64,000 nucleotides of DNA. Source: JAGGAG01 sp031402225. Its GTDB lineage: Bacteria > Gemmatimonadota > Gemmatimonadetes > Gemmatimonadales > GWC2-71-9. Positions 33,342 through 40,726 of the stretch are shown piece after piece (position 1 is the stretch's first letter; each line of letters begins with the position of its first letter). Both the position numbers and the translations under genes were made by a program. The stretch covers positions 1 to 64,000 of the forward strand of contig JANNSD010000040.1 in the NCBI GenBank assembly GCA_031402225.1, read 5' to 3'. The notes under the pieces are model-generated. The model had not been told where the DNA came from and did no database searches. It worked only from the letters and a program-made list of their open reading frames with translations.

Positions 33342-34145
33342 ATGCTGCGACGTATTGTGCTGCCCACGGTCACGCTGCTGCTGCTGGTCCTCGTGATCGC
33401 GGATCGAGTGGCCCGGAGCTGGCCGCAACGTGCCGAGTCGGGCGCGACCCTCGCGCCCGACGCTGGGGACACGAATGCGGCGCTGCCGGCGGCCCGCCCG
33501 TCAGCGGCGCCGTCGTCGGCATCGCCGGGCCAGATCACGCTCTCGCCTGCCGAGCACCTCGCCCGGCTGGCGGTGCGGCGCCAGCTGTCCGACGAAGGCC
33601 GGGACACCTACCTCGACTCGATGCTGCTGAGCACCGACTCGGTGGTTCGACGGTGGCCGGACCGCAATGGCCGGGCACTGCGCTACGTGCTGGTGGCGGA
33701 AGGCGCGCCGCAGGACTTCGGACCGAGAATGGCGGATGCGGCGCGGGATGCGTTTCGCGAGTGGCAGGGGACCGGCGCCGGCATGACGTTCGTCGAGTTG
33801 CCGGATACGTCAGGCGCGGACATCGCCGTACGGTGGGTGGATCACTTCGAGAATGATCGCGTGGGCCAGACTGACCTGGCGTGGGACCAGTACGGCCGCG
33901 TCCGGCGGGCATACATCACCCTTGCCGTTCGTACCAGCGCGGGCACCTTGCTGCCCGACCCCGCACTCACCGGGGTCGCGGTTCACGAGGTGGGCCACGC
34001 CGTGGGACTGCCCCACTCTGCGGACTCCCTGGACATCATGTTCCCCTCCACCCATGCCCGCGTGCCGTCCGACCGTGACCGCCGCAGTGTGCTGCTCCTG
34101 TACCGCCTGCCACCAGGCCAGGTGCGCGAGGTGGCAGCGCCCTGA
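33342..34145 (+). CDS. Secreted matrixin-type metalloprotease
   Basis: 267 aa. A signal anchor (MLRRIVLPTVTLLLLVLVIADRVA) and a low-complexity Ala/Pro linker precede a catalytic domain with the complete metzincin motif HEVGHAVGLPH (His215, Glu216, His219, His225) and a downstream Met-turn (DIMFPS, about 233). The domain resembles bacterial matrixins in the M10 group. I start at the ATG at 33342; the longer frame overlaps the divergent transporter gene. It ends immediately before the convergent M28 gene stop (no gap), so any terminator must be inside coding sequence. Confidence 0.88.
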   Translation: MLRRIVLPTVTLLLLVLVIADRVARSWPQRAESGATLAPDAGDTNAALPAARPSAAPSSASPGQITLSPAEHLARLAVRRQLSDEGRDTYLDSMLLSTDSVVRRWPDRNGRALRYVLVAEGAPQDFGPRMADAARDAFREWQGTGAGMTFVELPDTSGADIAVRWVDHFENDRVGQTDLAWDQYGRVRRAYITLAVRTSAGTLLPDPALTGVAVHEVGHAVGLPHSADSLDIMFPSTHARVPSDRDRRSVLLLYRLPPGQVREVAAP

Positions 34146-35720
34146 TCAGCGACGGGCGTACTTTCCGTCGTCCGTCAGTCCCCCCGCATCGATGCGCAGC
34201 AGCAGGTCCCTCGTGAAGTCGGCGTAGCGCATCAGCCCGGCAAACCCGAACCCCGCCCGGTATTCGTCACCCGGCTGGTGGTAGTGGGTCCAGAGGCCGG
34301 TGCGCAGGCTGTCACTCAGCGTAATGCTCATCCCCTCGTAGGTGCCGTCACTCGGTACAAAGAAGACGGCGGGCACGCCGCGCTGCACAAAGGCGAAATA
34401 GTCGGAGCCGGGCGCCGGCGGCGCGATCGAGGTGGTCCAGCCGCGCCGCGCGGCCTCAGACTCAACTTGCCTCACCAGCGGGCTGCCATCGACACCGGCC
34501 ACCCGCCAGGACACCGGTGGGCCCGGCGGCGCGTTCGCGTCGAAATTGAACAGCGCGGTCATGCGGGCAAGCGGCCACGTGGGATGCGTCGCGAAGTAGT
34601 CGGCCCCGAGCAAGCCTTGTTCCTCGCCCGAGGGGAAGAGCAGGATCAGGGAGTGACGCAATCCCCCGCCCGCAGCGCGTTGCTGCGAGAACCATTGGCC
34701 CACGGCCATGGCCATCGCAACTCCCGTCGCATTGTCGAAGAACCCGTTGTAGACCGAGTCGCCGTGCGCGTCAGGTGTACCGATGCCCAGGTGATCGTAG
34801 TGGGCGGCAATCACCAGTGCCGAGTCGGCGGCCGCACCCCGGCCCGGCAGGAGGCAGGCCACGTTGACGCTCGCCCGGGTGGCTTCGCGCGTGACCAGGC
34901 TTACCGCCACACTCCAGCCGGGAATGGGCTGGGGTGACGGAAGCCCGGCGGCGAGCCCGTTGAGATACGCGTCGTTCCAGGAGCCATGCGTGACGCCGGT
35001 GAGCCCCTGATAGAGCGCCACGGTCGTCCTCGGCCCCGCCAGGATAGCAGGCAACGGGGGGATGACGGAGCTGGTGACGCTCGTGTCGTCGACTGAGAGT
35101 CGAGTGGTGCCGCGCGTCTGTCGGAAGAGGCGGTACCGGCGGGCGTCGTCCACCACTTCGATGACACCAACTGCGCCGCGGCCCGCCAGGGTATCAGCGG
35201 CGGCCACGTTGAAGCCGAACTCGCCCCGCATGAGCGCTACCTTGCCCTCGAGCAGCGGTAGCTCGCTCCGCCGGAAGAGGATATCATGAGCCCGGCCGAC
35301 ATAGACGAGTTCACCCGAGAATCCCCGCAACGTCGATTGCGTGCCGAGGTCGACGATGAACTCGTCATGATGGTAGAAGACGGTGTCGACACCGGGTCCG
35401 GTGACCCGCATCCTGGTACGTGCCGTATCGACGGTGGACTCCAGCAGCGGTACCGGCTGGAACCAGCTGGCCCCGATGGGAGCGAAGCCCATGGCGCGGC
35501 ACTCGGCGGCGAGGAACTGCGCGGCGGAGTCGGCTCCTGCCGTGCCGGTCTTGCGCCCGGTCATGGCATCGGCGGAGAGCGCGCTGGCGATGCGCCGCAT
35601 GCCAAGCGTATCGGTGGCCGGAAGGCTCTGCGCCGGCGGTGCGCTGGTCACCTCAGCCCCCGGGGGCCGGTGACAGGAGGCTAGTATCAGGAGCAGACCA
35701 GCGGCGACGGGATGGCGCAT
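34146..35720 (-). CDS. M28 family metallopeptidase with PA domain, lipoprotein
   Basis: 524 aa. Lipobox LASC lies at residues 13-16 of MRHPVAAGLLLILASC. A protease-associated insert occupies about 150-230. The M28 catalytic set is visible: HYDHLG, FDNATGVAMAM, PSGEEQGLLGA (catalytic Glu pair), FNFDAN and a late His in THYHQPGDEY. It is likely an aminopeptidase or carboxypeptidase acting in the periplasm. The signal requires the ATG at 35720, which overlaps the start codon of the divergent hydrolase gene in the palindrome CATG, leaving no intergenic space. Confidence 0.9.
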   Translation of the reverse strand: MRHPVAAGLLLILASCHRPPGAEVTSAPPAQSLPATDTLGMRRIASALSADAMTGRKTGTAGADSAAQFLAAECRAMGFAPIGASWFQPVPLLESTVDTARTRMRVTGPGVDTVFYHHDEFIVDLGTQSTLRGFSGELVYVGRAHDILFRRSELPLLEGKVALMRGEFGFNVAAADTLAGRGAVGVIEVVDDARRYRLFRQTRGTTRLSVDDTSVTSSVIPPLPAILAGPRTTVALYQGLTGVTHGSWNDAYLNGLAAGLPSPQPIPGWSVAVSLVTREATRASVNVACLLPGRGAAADSALVIAAHYDHLGIGTPDAHGDSVYNGFFDNATGVAMAMAVGQWFSQQRAAGGGLRHSLILLFPSGEEQGLLGADYFATHPTWPLARMTALFNFDANAPPGPPVSWRVAGVDGSPLVRQVESEAARRGWTTSIAPPAPGSDYFAFVQRGVPAVFFVPSDGTYEGMSITLSDSLRTGLWTHYHQPGDEYRAGFGFAGLMRYADFTRDLLLRIDAGGLTDDGKYARR

Positions 35721-36873
35721 GCGAAACGATTTCCGATATCTGACGGCGGTGTGGCTGGGAGCAAGCCTGCCGTGGGGCAATACACCGCTGGCGGCGCAAA
35801 CGTTCGACGCGGTCGATCGGGCGGTCACGGTCGGCGTGACGCGCCACGTCTATCCGGGGGCCGTGGTGGTGGTGGGGCGGCTCGGGGCTGTGCTGCTCAG
35901 CAGGGGCTATGGTCACCTGACCTGGAGCACCGGCACGGCGTCTCCCTCGCCAGATAGCACACGGTGGGACATCGCAAGCCTCACCAAGGTGGTCGCGACG
36001 ACCGGGGTCGCGGCACGTTTTGTCGACCGGGGACTCCTCGACCTCGATGCGCCGGTTTCGCGTTACCTCCCGGCATTCGCCGAGGCACCGAAGGCCGCGG
36101 TCACGGTGCGCATGCTGCTCAACCATACCAGCGGGCTTCCGCCATTCATCGCGCTCTGGCGGGTCTCGGCCACGCCAGCGGCGGCGGTCGCAAGCATCGC
36201 GGCGGAACCGCTGCGCCGACCGCCGGGCACGGCCGCAGAGTACAGTGACCTGAACGCGATCCTGCTCGGCGTGATCCTCGAGCAGGTGGGTGGGGCATCC
36301 CTCGACGTTCTCGTCAGGCGCGAGGTCATCGAACCGCTCGGCCTGACTCACACCACCTTCGGGGTCGAGGCCTCGGCGCGCGGCCTTGCCGCGCCCACGA
36401 CATCGCAGGGCCAGATCCGCCAAGGCACAGTGAACGACCCGAATGCGGCGTTCATGGGCGGCGTAGCAGGCCATGCGGGCCTCTTTGCCACGGCCCACGA
36501 CCTGGCGCGGGTGGCGCGCGCCTGGCTCGGTCTGGGTACACTGGATGGGGTGACGTGGGTGTCGGCCGGCACGGTTCACCAGTTCCTGTTGCCTTCGTCG
36601 ACCAGTGGCACCCGGCTGCTGGGGTGGGACACACCGGACGTCGCCGGTCCCGAGCCGTCGTCATTTGGCCGGCATCCCGATCCCGGCACGTATGGGCACA
36701 CCGGCTGGACGGGCACCCAGATGTGGATCGACCCGGCGCGGAACGTGTACGTCATCTTCCTCACCAACCGGGCATACGAGCCGCGGGTGAAGGAGACTCT
36801 TCAGGCACTGCGCCGTGTTCGCACGACGCTTGCCGACGCGGTGGTAGCCGCGGTGCCAATGGAAGGGAGCTAG
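35719..36873 (+). CDS. Secreted serine hydrolase, beta-lactamase/esterase family
   Basis: 384 aa, signal peptide to about residue 27 (ending LAAQ). The class C beta-lactamase fold motifs are present: SLTK (Ser87 to Lys90), YSD in place of YxN (Tyr175) and HTG (GHTGWTG) near the C-terminus. Such proteins include D-Ala-D-Ala carboxypeptidases, esterases and D-aminopeptidases; true beta-lactamase activity is not implied. The gene shares its start with the divergent M28 lipoprotein (CATG at 35718-35721) and ends 3 nt before the SufT-like gene. Confidence 0.9.
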   Translation: MRNDFRYLTAVWLGASLPWGNTPLAAQTFDAVDRAVTVGVTRHVYPGAVVVVGRLGAVLLSRGYGHLTWSTGTASPSPDSTRWDIASLTKVVATTGVAARFVDRGLLDLDAPVSRYLPAFAEAPKAAVTVRMLLNHTSGLPPFIALWRVSATPAAAVASIAAEPLRRPPGTAAEYSDLNAILLGVILEQVGGASLDVLVRREVIEPLGLTHTTFGVEASARGLAAPTTSQGQIRQGTVNDPNAAFMGGVAGHAGLFATAHDLARVARAWLGLGTLDGVTWVSAGTVHQFLLPSSTSGTRLLGWDTPDVAGPEPSSFGRHPDPGTYGHTGWTGTQMWIDPARNVYVIFLTNRAYEPRVKETLQALRRVRTTLADAVVAAVPMEGS

Positions 36874-36876
36874 CAG

Positions 36877-37176
36877 ATGCAAAATGCAGAGAGTGTCCGC
36901 AAGGCGCTGCGCGCCGTGAAGGACCCCGAACTCAACCTCAATATCATCGACATCGGGCTGGTGTACGATGTCTCGGTGAACGACGACGGTGTGGCTCATA
37001 TCAACATGACGCTGACGTCACCCGGCTGCCCGTCGGGTGCCGAGATCATGGAAGACGCCCGCCGCGTTACCAGCGAGCTCGATGGAATCACGGCGGTGGA
37101 GGTGGAACTGGTGTGGGAGCCTTACTGGACGCCGGAGCGGATGGATCCTCGGGTGAAGGCGTTCCTGGGATACTAG
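36877..37176 (+). CDS. SufT-like metal-sulfur cluster assembly factor
   Basis: 99 aa, one DUF59/MIP18 domain. The signatures are VKDPELNLNIIDIGLVYDV and LTSPGCPSG with the conserved Cys, plus VWEPYWTPERM at the end. Members aid maturation of iron-sulfur proteins. It starts 3 nt after the serine hydrolase stop, far from the suf operon at 47 kb, so it is probably expressed separately from it. Its stop is followed at once by a GACGTGAG octamer array. Confidence 0.88.
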   Translation: MQNAESVRKALRAVKDPELNLNIIDIGLVYDVSVNDDGVAHINMTLTSPGCPSGAEIMEDARRVTSELDGITAVEVELVWEPYWTPERMDPRVKAFLGY

Positions 37177-37183
37177 GCGTGAA

Positions 37184-37215
37184 GACGTGAGGACGTGAGG
37201 ACGTGAGGACGTGAG
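37184..37215. repeat. Octamer array GACGTGAG x4
   Basis: Four perfect 8 nt units, preceded by a degenerate one (GCGTGAA, 37177), in the gap between the convergent SufT-like and RNase D genes. Same unit, on the other strand, as the array inside polA. Confidence 0.92.
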
Positions 37216-37226
37216 GCTGCTCCGCG

Positions 37227-38399
37227 TCAGCCTGCAATGGGCTCTGGCAGGGCGGCGAGGAGTTCGGCGCCGATTTCAGTGACCTGCCAGCGGCGCAGGG
37301 CGGGAGTGCTCGCCAGCTCTTCGAGATTCCCGGGATTGGCGCGGGCAATCGCTTCCAGGGTGCCATTGGGACAGAGCACACCCGGCTGCAGGGGGTAGCG
37401 TGCCGCGAGGCGGTTGCGCGCCAGCTTGAGCCGCTCCAGCCGGGCATCGAGTGCCGGGTCGGCGGCGCGGCGGGGGGCTCGCTCAATCCTGGGCAACTCG
37501 GTGTCGGGCAGGGCGAGTGCTTCCTCAATCGCCGTCAGGATCTGGCGCCCTTTCCGTTCCGCCTGATCGGGGCTGATTCCCGGCATGCGCTTCAGCGCGT
37601 CCATGTCGCGCGGAGGGGCCTTGGCCATGGCCAGGATGGGCTCGTTGTTCAGGATGCGAAAGGCCGCCCGATCGAGCCGGCGGGCCTGCTCATCGCGCCA
37701 CTGATGAAGTGAGCGAAGCACCGCCAGTTCGCGCGGCTTGAGGAGCTTTGCACCCTTGAGCCGCAACCAGCCCGGCTCCGCGTCCTCGGTATCCCAGCGC
37801 GCCCCTTCCACGAGCACGAACTCCTCCTCAGCCCACGCCAGGCGCCCCAGCTCGGTCAGGCGATGACGCATGATGTCCCGCAGCTCAGCGAGATGCCTGG
37901 TGTCGGTGGCGGCGTAGGCGAGCATTTCCCCGGACAGCGGACGAACGGACCAGTCCGCCCGCTGGAAGCGCTTGTCAATGCGCAGCTGCAGGTACTTTTC
38001 GAGCAGCGCGGCGAGGCCGATTCCAGGCTCATCGAGCAGCTGCGCCGCGACCCGCGTGTCAAAGAGATGGGTGGCCTGAAAGCCGAACTCCTGATGGAGC
38101 AACCGCAGGTCGTAGTCGGCGTCATGGAACACGACCTCGATCGCCGGATCCGCCAGGGCTGCTCCGAAGGCGGAGAGATCGCGCACGGCGAGCGGGTCGA
38201 CCACTACGGTCTCTTCGCGGGAGGAAAGCTGTAGCAGGTAGACGCGGTCGAGATACTTGTGGAAACTGGCTGCCTCAGTGTCCACGGCAACCAATCCGGT
38301 CGCGGCGAGGCGGGGCATGAAGCGATCAAAGGACGCCTGATCCGCGATCAGGATGCTCTCGGCGGGTGCCGGCGCTGACGAGGCTGGTTGAGAGTTCAC
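37227..38399 (-). CDS. rnd: Ribonuclease D
   Basis: About 390 aa 3'-5' exoribonuclease that trims tRNA and other stable RNAs. The DEDD residues are visible in VAVDTEAA (Asp and Glu), FHDADYDLRLL (Asp) and YAATDTRHLAEL (Tyr and final Asp), giving the DEDDy subtype. HRDC-type helices follow (AFRILNNEPILAMAK and MPGI). The start is uncertain: a GTG at 38399 (VNSQPASSAP) or an ATG at 38444; neither has a strong ribosome site, and the first leaves a flexible Ala/Pro N-terminus. It is flanked by two unrelated repeat arrays. Confidence 0.9.
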   Translation of the reverse strand: MNSQPASSAPAPAESILIADQASFDRFMPRLAATGLVAVDTEAASFHKYLDRVYLLQLSSREETVVVDPLAVRDLSAFGAALADPAIEVVFHDADYDLRLLHQEFGFQATHLFDTRVAAQLLDEPGIGLAALLEKYLQLRIDKRFQRADWSVRPLSGEMLAYAATDTRHLAELRDIMRHRLTELGRLAWAEEEFVLVEGARWDTEDAEPGWLRLKGAKLLKPRELAVLRSLHQWRDEQARRLDRAAFRILNNEPILAMAKAPPRDMDALKRMPGISPDQAERKGRQILTAIEEALALPDTELPRIERAPRRAADPALDARLERLKLARNRLAARYPLQPGVLCPNGTLEAIARANPGNLEELASTPALRRWQVTEIGAELLAALPEPIAG

Positions 38400-38575
38400 A
38401 CCGAAAATTGGGCTAGCACGGCGCGCCGGGCAACCCCGCACCATTCAAAAGGTTACAGAATGAACGTGAAGCGCCACTGCACCCGGATGTAACTGCCAGC
38501 GTCGCGCCAGTGGCGTGATGGTGTCGTGATGGTGTGCTTCAAAACTCCAGTGGAACGGGAGCTGAGCAAGGTCGG

Positions 38576-38746
38576 TCATTCCCTCTGGGAGACCTGCTCC
38601 AGGCCCGCGGCGACCTCATCGAGCGCCTTGCTGAGCACCTTGAAGAATTCGGCATCGGGCTGGGGTGTGCCCCCCATGGCGGCGTCGAGCTGGAGCTTGC
38701 GCGCGAGTCGCGCGGCGTGACGGATGTAATCGGTGGGTGGCTTCAT
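38576..38746 (-). CDS. Small hypothetical protein, 56 aa
   Basis: Short frame starting MKPPTDYIRHAARLARKLQL and continuing with a Gly/Pro turn (MGGTPQPD) and a second amphipathic helix (AEFFKVLSKALDEVAAGLEQV). Two helices around a turn suggest a small helical hairpin. It has no signal or Cys. Its composition is protein-like, whereas the overlapping plus-strand frame is Ser-rich and implausible. A GAGTCGT array starts 4 nt before its start codon. Function unknown. Confidence 0.55.
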   Translation of the reverse strand: MKPPTDYIRHAARLARKLQLDAAMGGTPQPDAEFFKVLSKALDEVAAGLEQVSQRE

Positions 38747-38749
38747 TGG

Positions 38750-38798
38750 GAGTCGTGAGTCGTGAGTCGTGGGTCGTGGGTGGTGAGTCGTGAGTCAT
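38750..38798. repeat. Heptamer array GRGTSRT x7
   Basis: Seven consecutive 7 nt units (three GAGTCGT, GGGTCGT, GGGTGGT, GAGTCGT, GAGTCAT), among the longest arrays in the window. It lies between the divergent small gene at 38746 and the thioesterase fusion at 38851. Confidence 0.93.
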
Positions 38799-38850
38799 GA
38801 GTTAAGCGGTTGTGCTCGCCCTGTCCAACCCCCGGACGTACCTTCCAGCC

Positions 38851-40068
38851 ATGGCCGTCCTCGAAATCGACCTGACCGTCTATCCCGACGAATGTGATGC
38901 GTTCGGGCACCTGAATCAGGCGTCGTTCCTGAGCCTGTTTGAGCGGGCGCGCTGGGAGATGCTGGCGCGCGGTCCCGGCATGGATGTGTTCACGGTGCAG
39001 GGCGCGTGGCCGGCCGTCCGAAAGACCGCCATCGATTATCACGCGCCGGCGTTTCCCGGGGATGTGCTCCGCTTTCACCAGGCACTGACGCACCACGGTC
39101 GTACCAGCTTCACGATGCGCCAGACGGCGCGCCGGGTGGGTGACGACCGGCTGATCGCCACCGCCGAATTCGTGTTCGTGTGCATCGATCGCGGTGGGCG
39201 CCCGACCCCGGTGCCGGGCGAGCTGGGTCGGTTTCTCACAACCCATCCGTCCGAGCCACCCGGCGTGCAGCGCATGACGGTGAACGGGGTCAGTCTTGCG
39301 GTGGAGGTCCGGGGCAATGGGCCCGCCGTGCTCCTGATCCATGGATATCCCCTCGATCGCACCCTGTGGGCACCGCAACTGGCCGGGGTCGAGGGGCATC
39401 GCCTGATCGCCCCCGATCTCCGTGGGCTCGGCCTGTCGGACGCGCCCGACCTGGGATACAGCATGCCCACCTATGCCGACGACCTCGCCGCCCTGCTGGA
39501 GGCGCTTCAGGTGGATGAGGTGGTGCTGGTCGGGCTATCGATGGGGGGATACGTGGCGTTCGAGTTTCTGCGGCGTCACCGGGCACGGGTGCGCGCGCTG
39601 GTGCTGTTCGATACCCGCGCCGATGCGGACCAGCCGGAGGTCCGTCGGGCCCGGGACCAGCAGGCGTCGCTCGCTCGCGAGCAGGGTGCGGCGGCGGTTG
39701 CGGCGCACCTGCTGCCCAGGATGCTTGCGCCTGGGGCCGCGCAGTCGATGCCCCACGTCGTGGAGCGCGTGCGCGGCATGATGCTGGCCGCGCCGGTGGC
39801 CGGCATGGCGGGCGCGCTCGCCGCGATGCGCGATCGCGGTGATTCCACGGCACTCCTGGCCACGCTGGACGACTTGCCCACCATGATCGTGGTGGGCGAA
39901 GAGGACACAATGACCCCGGTGGAGCTGGCGCGGTCAATGGCGTCTGCGGTGCCCGGCGCGCGCCTCGAGGTTGTGCCCGATGCGGGGCACCTGCCGCCGC
40001 TGGAAGCGCCCGCGGCGGTGAATGCGCTGCTGGCGGATTTCCTCAAGTCGCTGCCTGCCCTGCCCTGA
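38851..40068 (+). CDS. Fusion of hotdog thioesterase and alpha/beta hydrolase
   Basis: 405 aa with two enzyme domains. Residues 1-133 form a 4HBT-type hotdog thioesterase: YPDECDAFGHLNQASFLSLFERARWE carries the catalytic Asp16 and the GHxN helix. Residues 142-405 form an alpha/beta hydrolase with oxyanion block LLIHGYPLDRTLW, nucleophile elbow GLSMGG (Ser230), acid in GEEDTMTP and His in DAGHLPPLE. Both sites look intact. The start is the ATG at 38851 (MAVLEIDLTV); the 13 upstream residues in frame are not domain-like. A combined acyl-thioester hydrolysis and ester or peroxide chemistry is possible, but the substrate is unknown. Confidence 0.85.
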   Translation: MAVLEIDLTVYPDECDAFGHLNQASFLSLFERARWEMLARGPGMDVFTVQGAWPAVRKTAIDYHAPAFPGDVLRFHQALTHHGRTSFTMRQTARRVGDDRLIATAEFVFVCIDRGGRPTPVPGELGRFLTTHPSEPPGVQRMTVNGVSLAVEVRGNGPAVLLIHGYPLDRTLWAPQLAGVEGHRLIAPDLRGLGLSDAPDLGYSMPTYADDLAALLEALQVDEVVLVGLSMGGYVAFEFLRRHRARVRALVLFDTRADADQPEVRRARDQQASLAREQGAAAVAAHLLPRMLAPGAAQSMPHVVERVRGMMLAAPVAGMAGALAAMRDRGDSTALLATLDDLPTMIVVGEEDTMTPVELARSMASAVPGARLEVVPDAGHLPPLEAPAAVNALLADFLKSLPALP

Positions 40069-40226
40069 CCACCGCTGCCGCACGAAACCTTTCGTGCCTC
40101 TCAGGTGTCTATAGCAATGGACGGTCGCGCTGAGTTCCTCATCGGCCCCGTCTGAAGTGGTGCTTCTCCCCAAGGCCCCGGGGTCGCGGCCAGCTAGTTC
40201 GGCCCCGCGGGTCTCCCCCCCTTCAG

Positions 40227-40258
40227 GACGTGAAGACGTGAAGACGTGAAGACGTGAA
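40227..40258. repeat. Octamer array GACGTGAA x4
   Basis: Four perfect units, facing the opposite-orientation CCTCACGT array at 40318, with the bidirectional terminator between them. Because the two arrays are near reverse complements, an extended cruciform is possible. Confidence 0.92.
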
Positions 40259-40281
40259 GGGGGCGAACAGCGAGAACGACA

Positions 40282-40310
40282 AAGGGGCGGTCCCACCGGG
40301 GCCGCCCCTT
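40282..40310. terminator. Bidirectional terminator between convergent genes
   Basis: AAGGGGCGG (40282-40290) pairs with CCGCCCCTT (40302-40310), and inner bases extend the stem (CCC with GGG). It is flanked by ATCATT on the plus strand and TTTGTCGTT on the minus strand, giving weak T-rich tails both ways, between the fusion hydrolase and the ferredoxin genes. Confidence 0.8.
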
Positions 40311-40317
40311 ATCATTG

Positions 40318-40341
40318 CCTCACGTCCTCACGTCCTCACGT
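40318..40341. repeat. Octamer array CCTCACGT x3, at the ferredoxin 3' end
   Basis: Three perfect units ending 1 nt before the ferredoxin stop codon on the minus strand (40343-40345). The reverse complement is the ACGTGAGG phase of the GACGTGAG octamer. Confidence 0.92.
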
Positions 40342-40342
40342 C

Positions 40343-40606
40343 CTATCGCTTCGGCCGTCCCGGCGGTGTGTCGCTGTCGAAGACCACTTTGTTCTTCTCG
40401 ATATACGCCTGCATGTTGTCGGGCACATCTTCCTCGGGGAAGATGGCGGACACCGGGCACTCCGGCTCACAGGCCCCACAGTCAATGCACTCATCGGGGT
40501 GGATGTAGAGCTGGTCCTCGCTTTCGTAGATGCAATCCACGGGACAGACATCCACGCAGGCTCGGTCTTTCACGCCGATGCAGGCTTCGGTAATCACGTA
40601 CGTCAT
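40343..40606 (-). CDS. 7Fe ferredoxin ([3Fe-4S]/[4Fe-4S])
   Basis: 87 aa small electron carrier. The first cluster site has spacing C9-x7-C17-x3-C21-x3-C25 and the second C40-x2-C43-x2-C46-x3-C50. That spacing, with the long first gap, is typical of Azotobacter ferredoxin I-like 7Fe ferredoxins rather than clostridial 8Fe types. A short acidic tail follows. The ATG at 40606 has GGAGAAGG upstream; the longer frame is not domain-like. It is divergent from the patatin gene. Confidence 0.93.
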   Translation of the reverse strand: MTYVITEACIGVKDRACVDVCPVDCIYESEDQLYIHPDECIDCGACEPECPVSAIFPEEDVPDNMQAYIEKNKVVFDSDTPPGRPKR

Positions 40607-40726
40607 GCGCCTTCTCCATTCGGGGGTCGCCGCTGCGCGCGGCGCGATGGCCATAGGTATAGAAGTGCGCCGGAACGGGCGCAAGGGGGCCGCGAGCCGA
40701 CGGGCCGAGGACTAAGTTACGGCCAG

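Noticed and set aside
38526..38720. Plus-strand 64 aa frame starting MMVCFKTPVERELSKVGHSL
   Set aside because: Ser-rich without fold-like pattern. The minus-strand 56 aa frame at 38576-38746 has better composition and a plausible start.
37184..40341. Repeat arrays as a CRISPR
   Set aside because: Units are 7-8 nt in direct tandem with no spacers and no cas genes are in the window.
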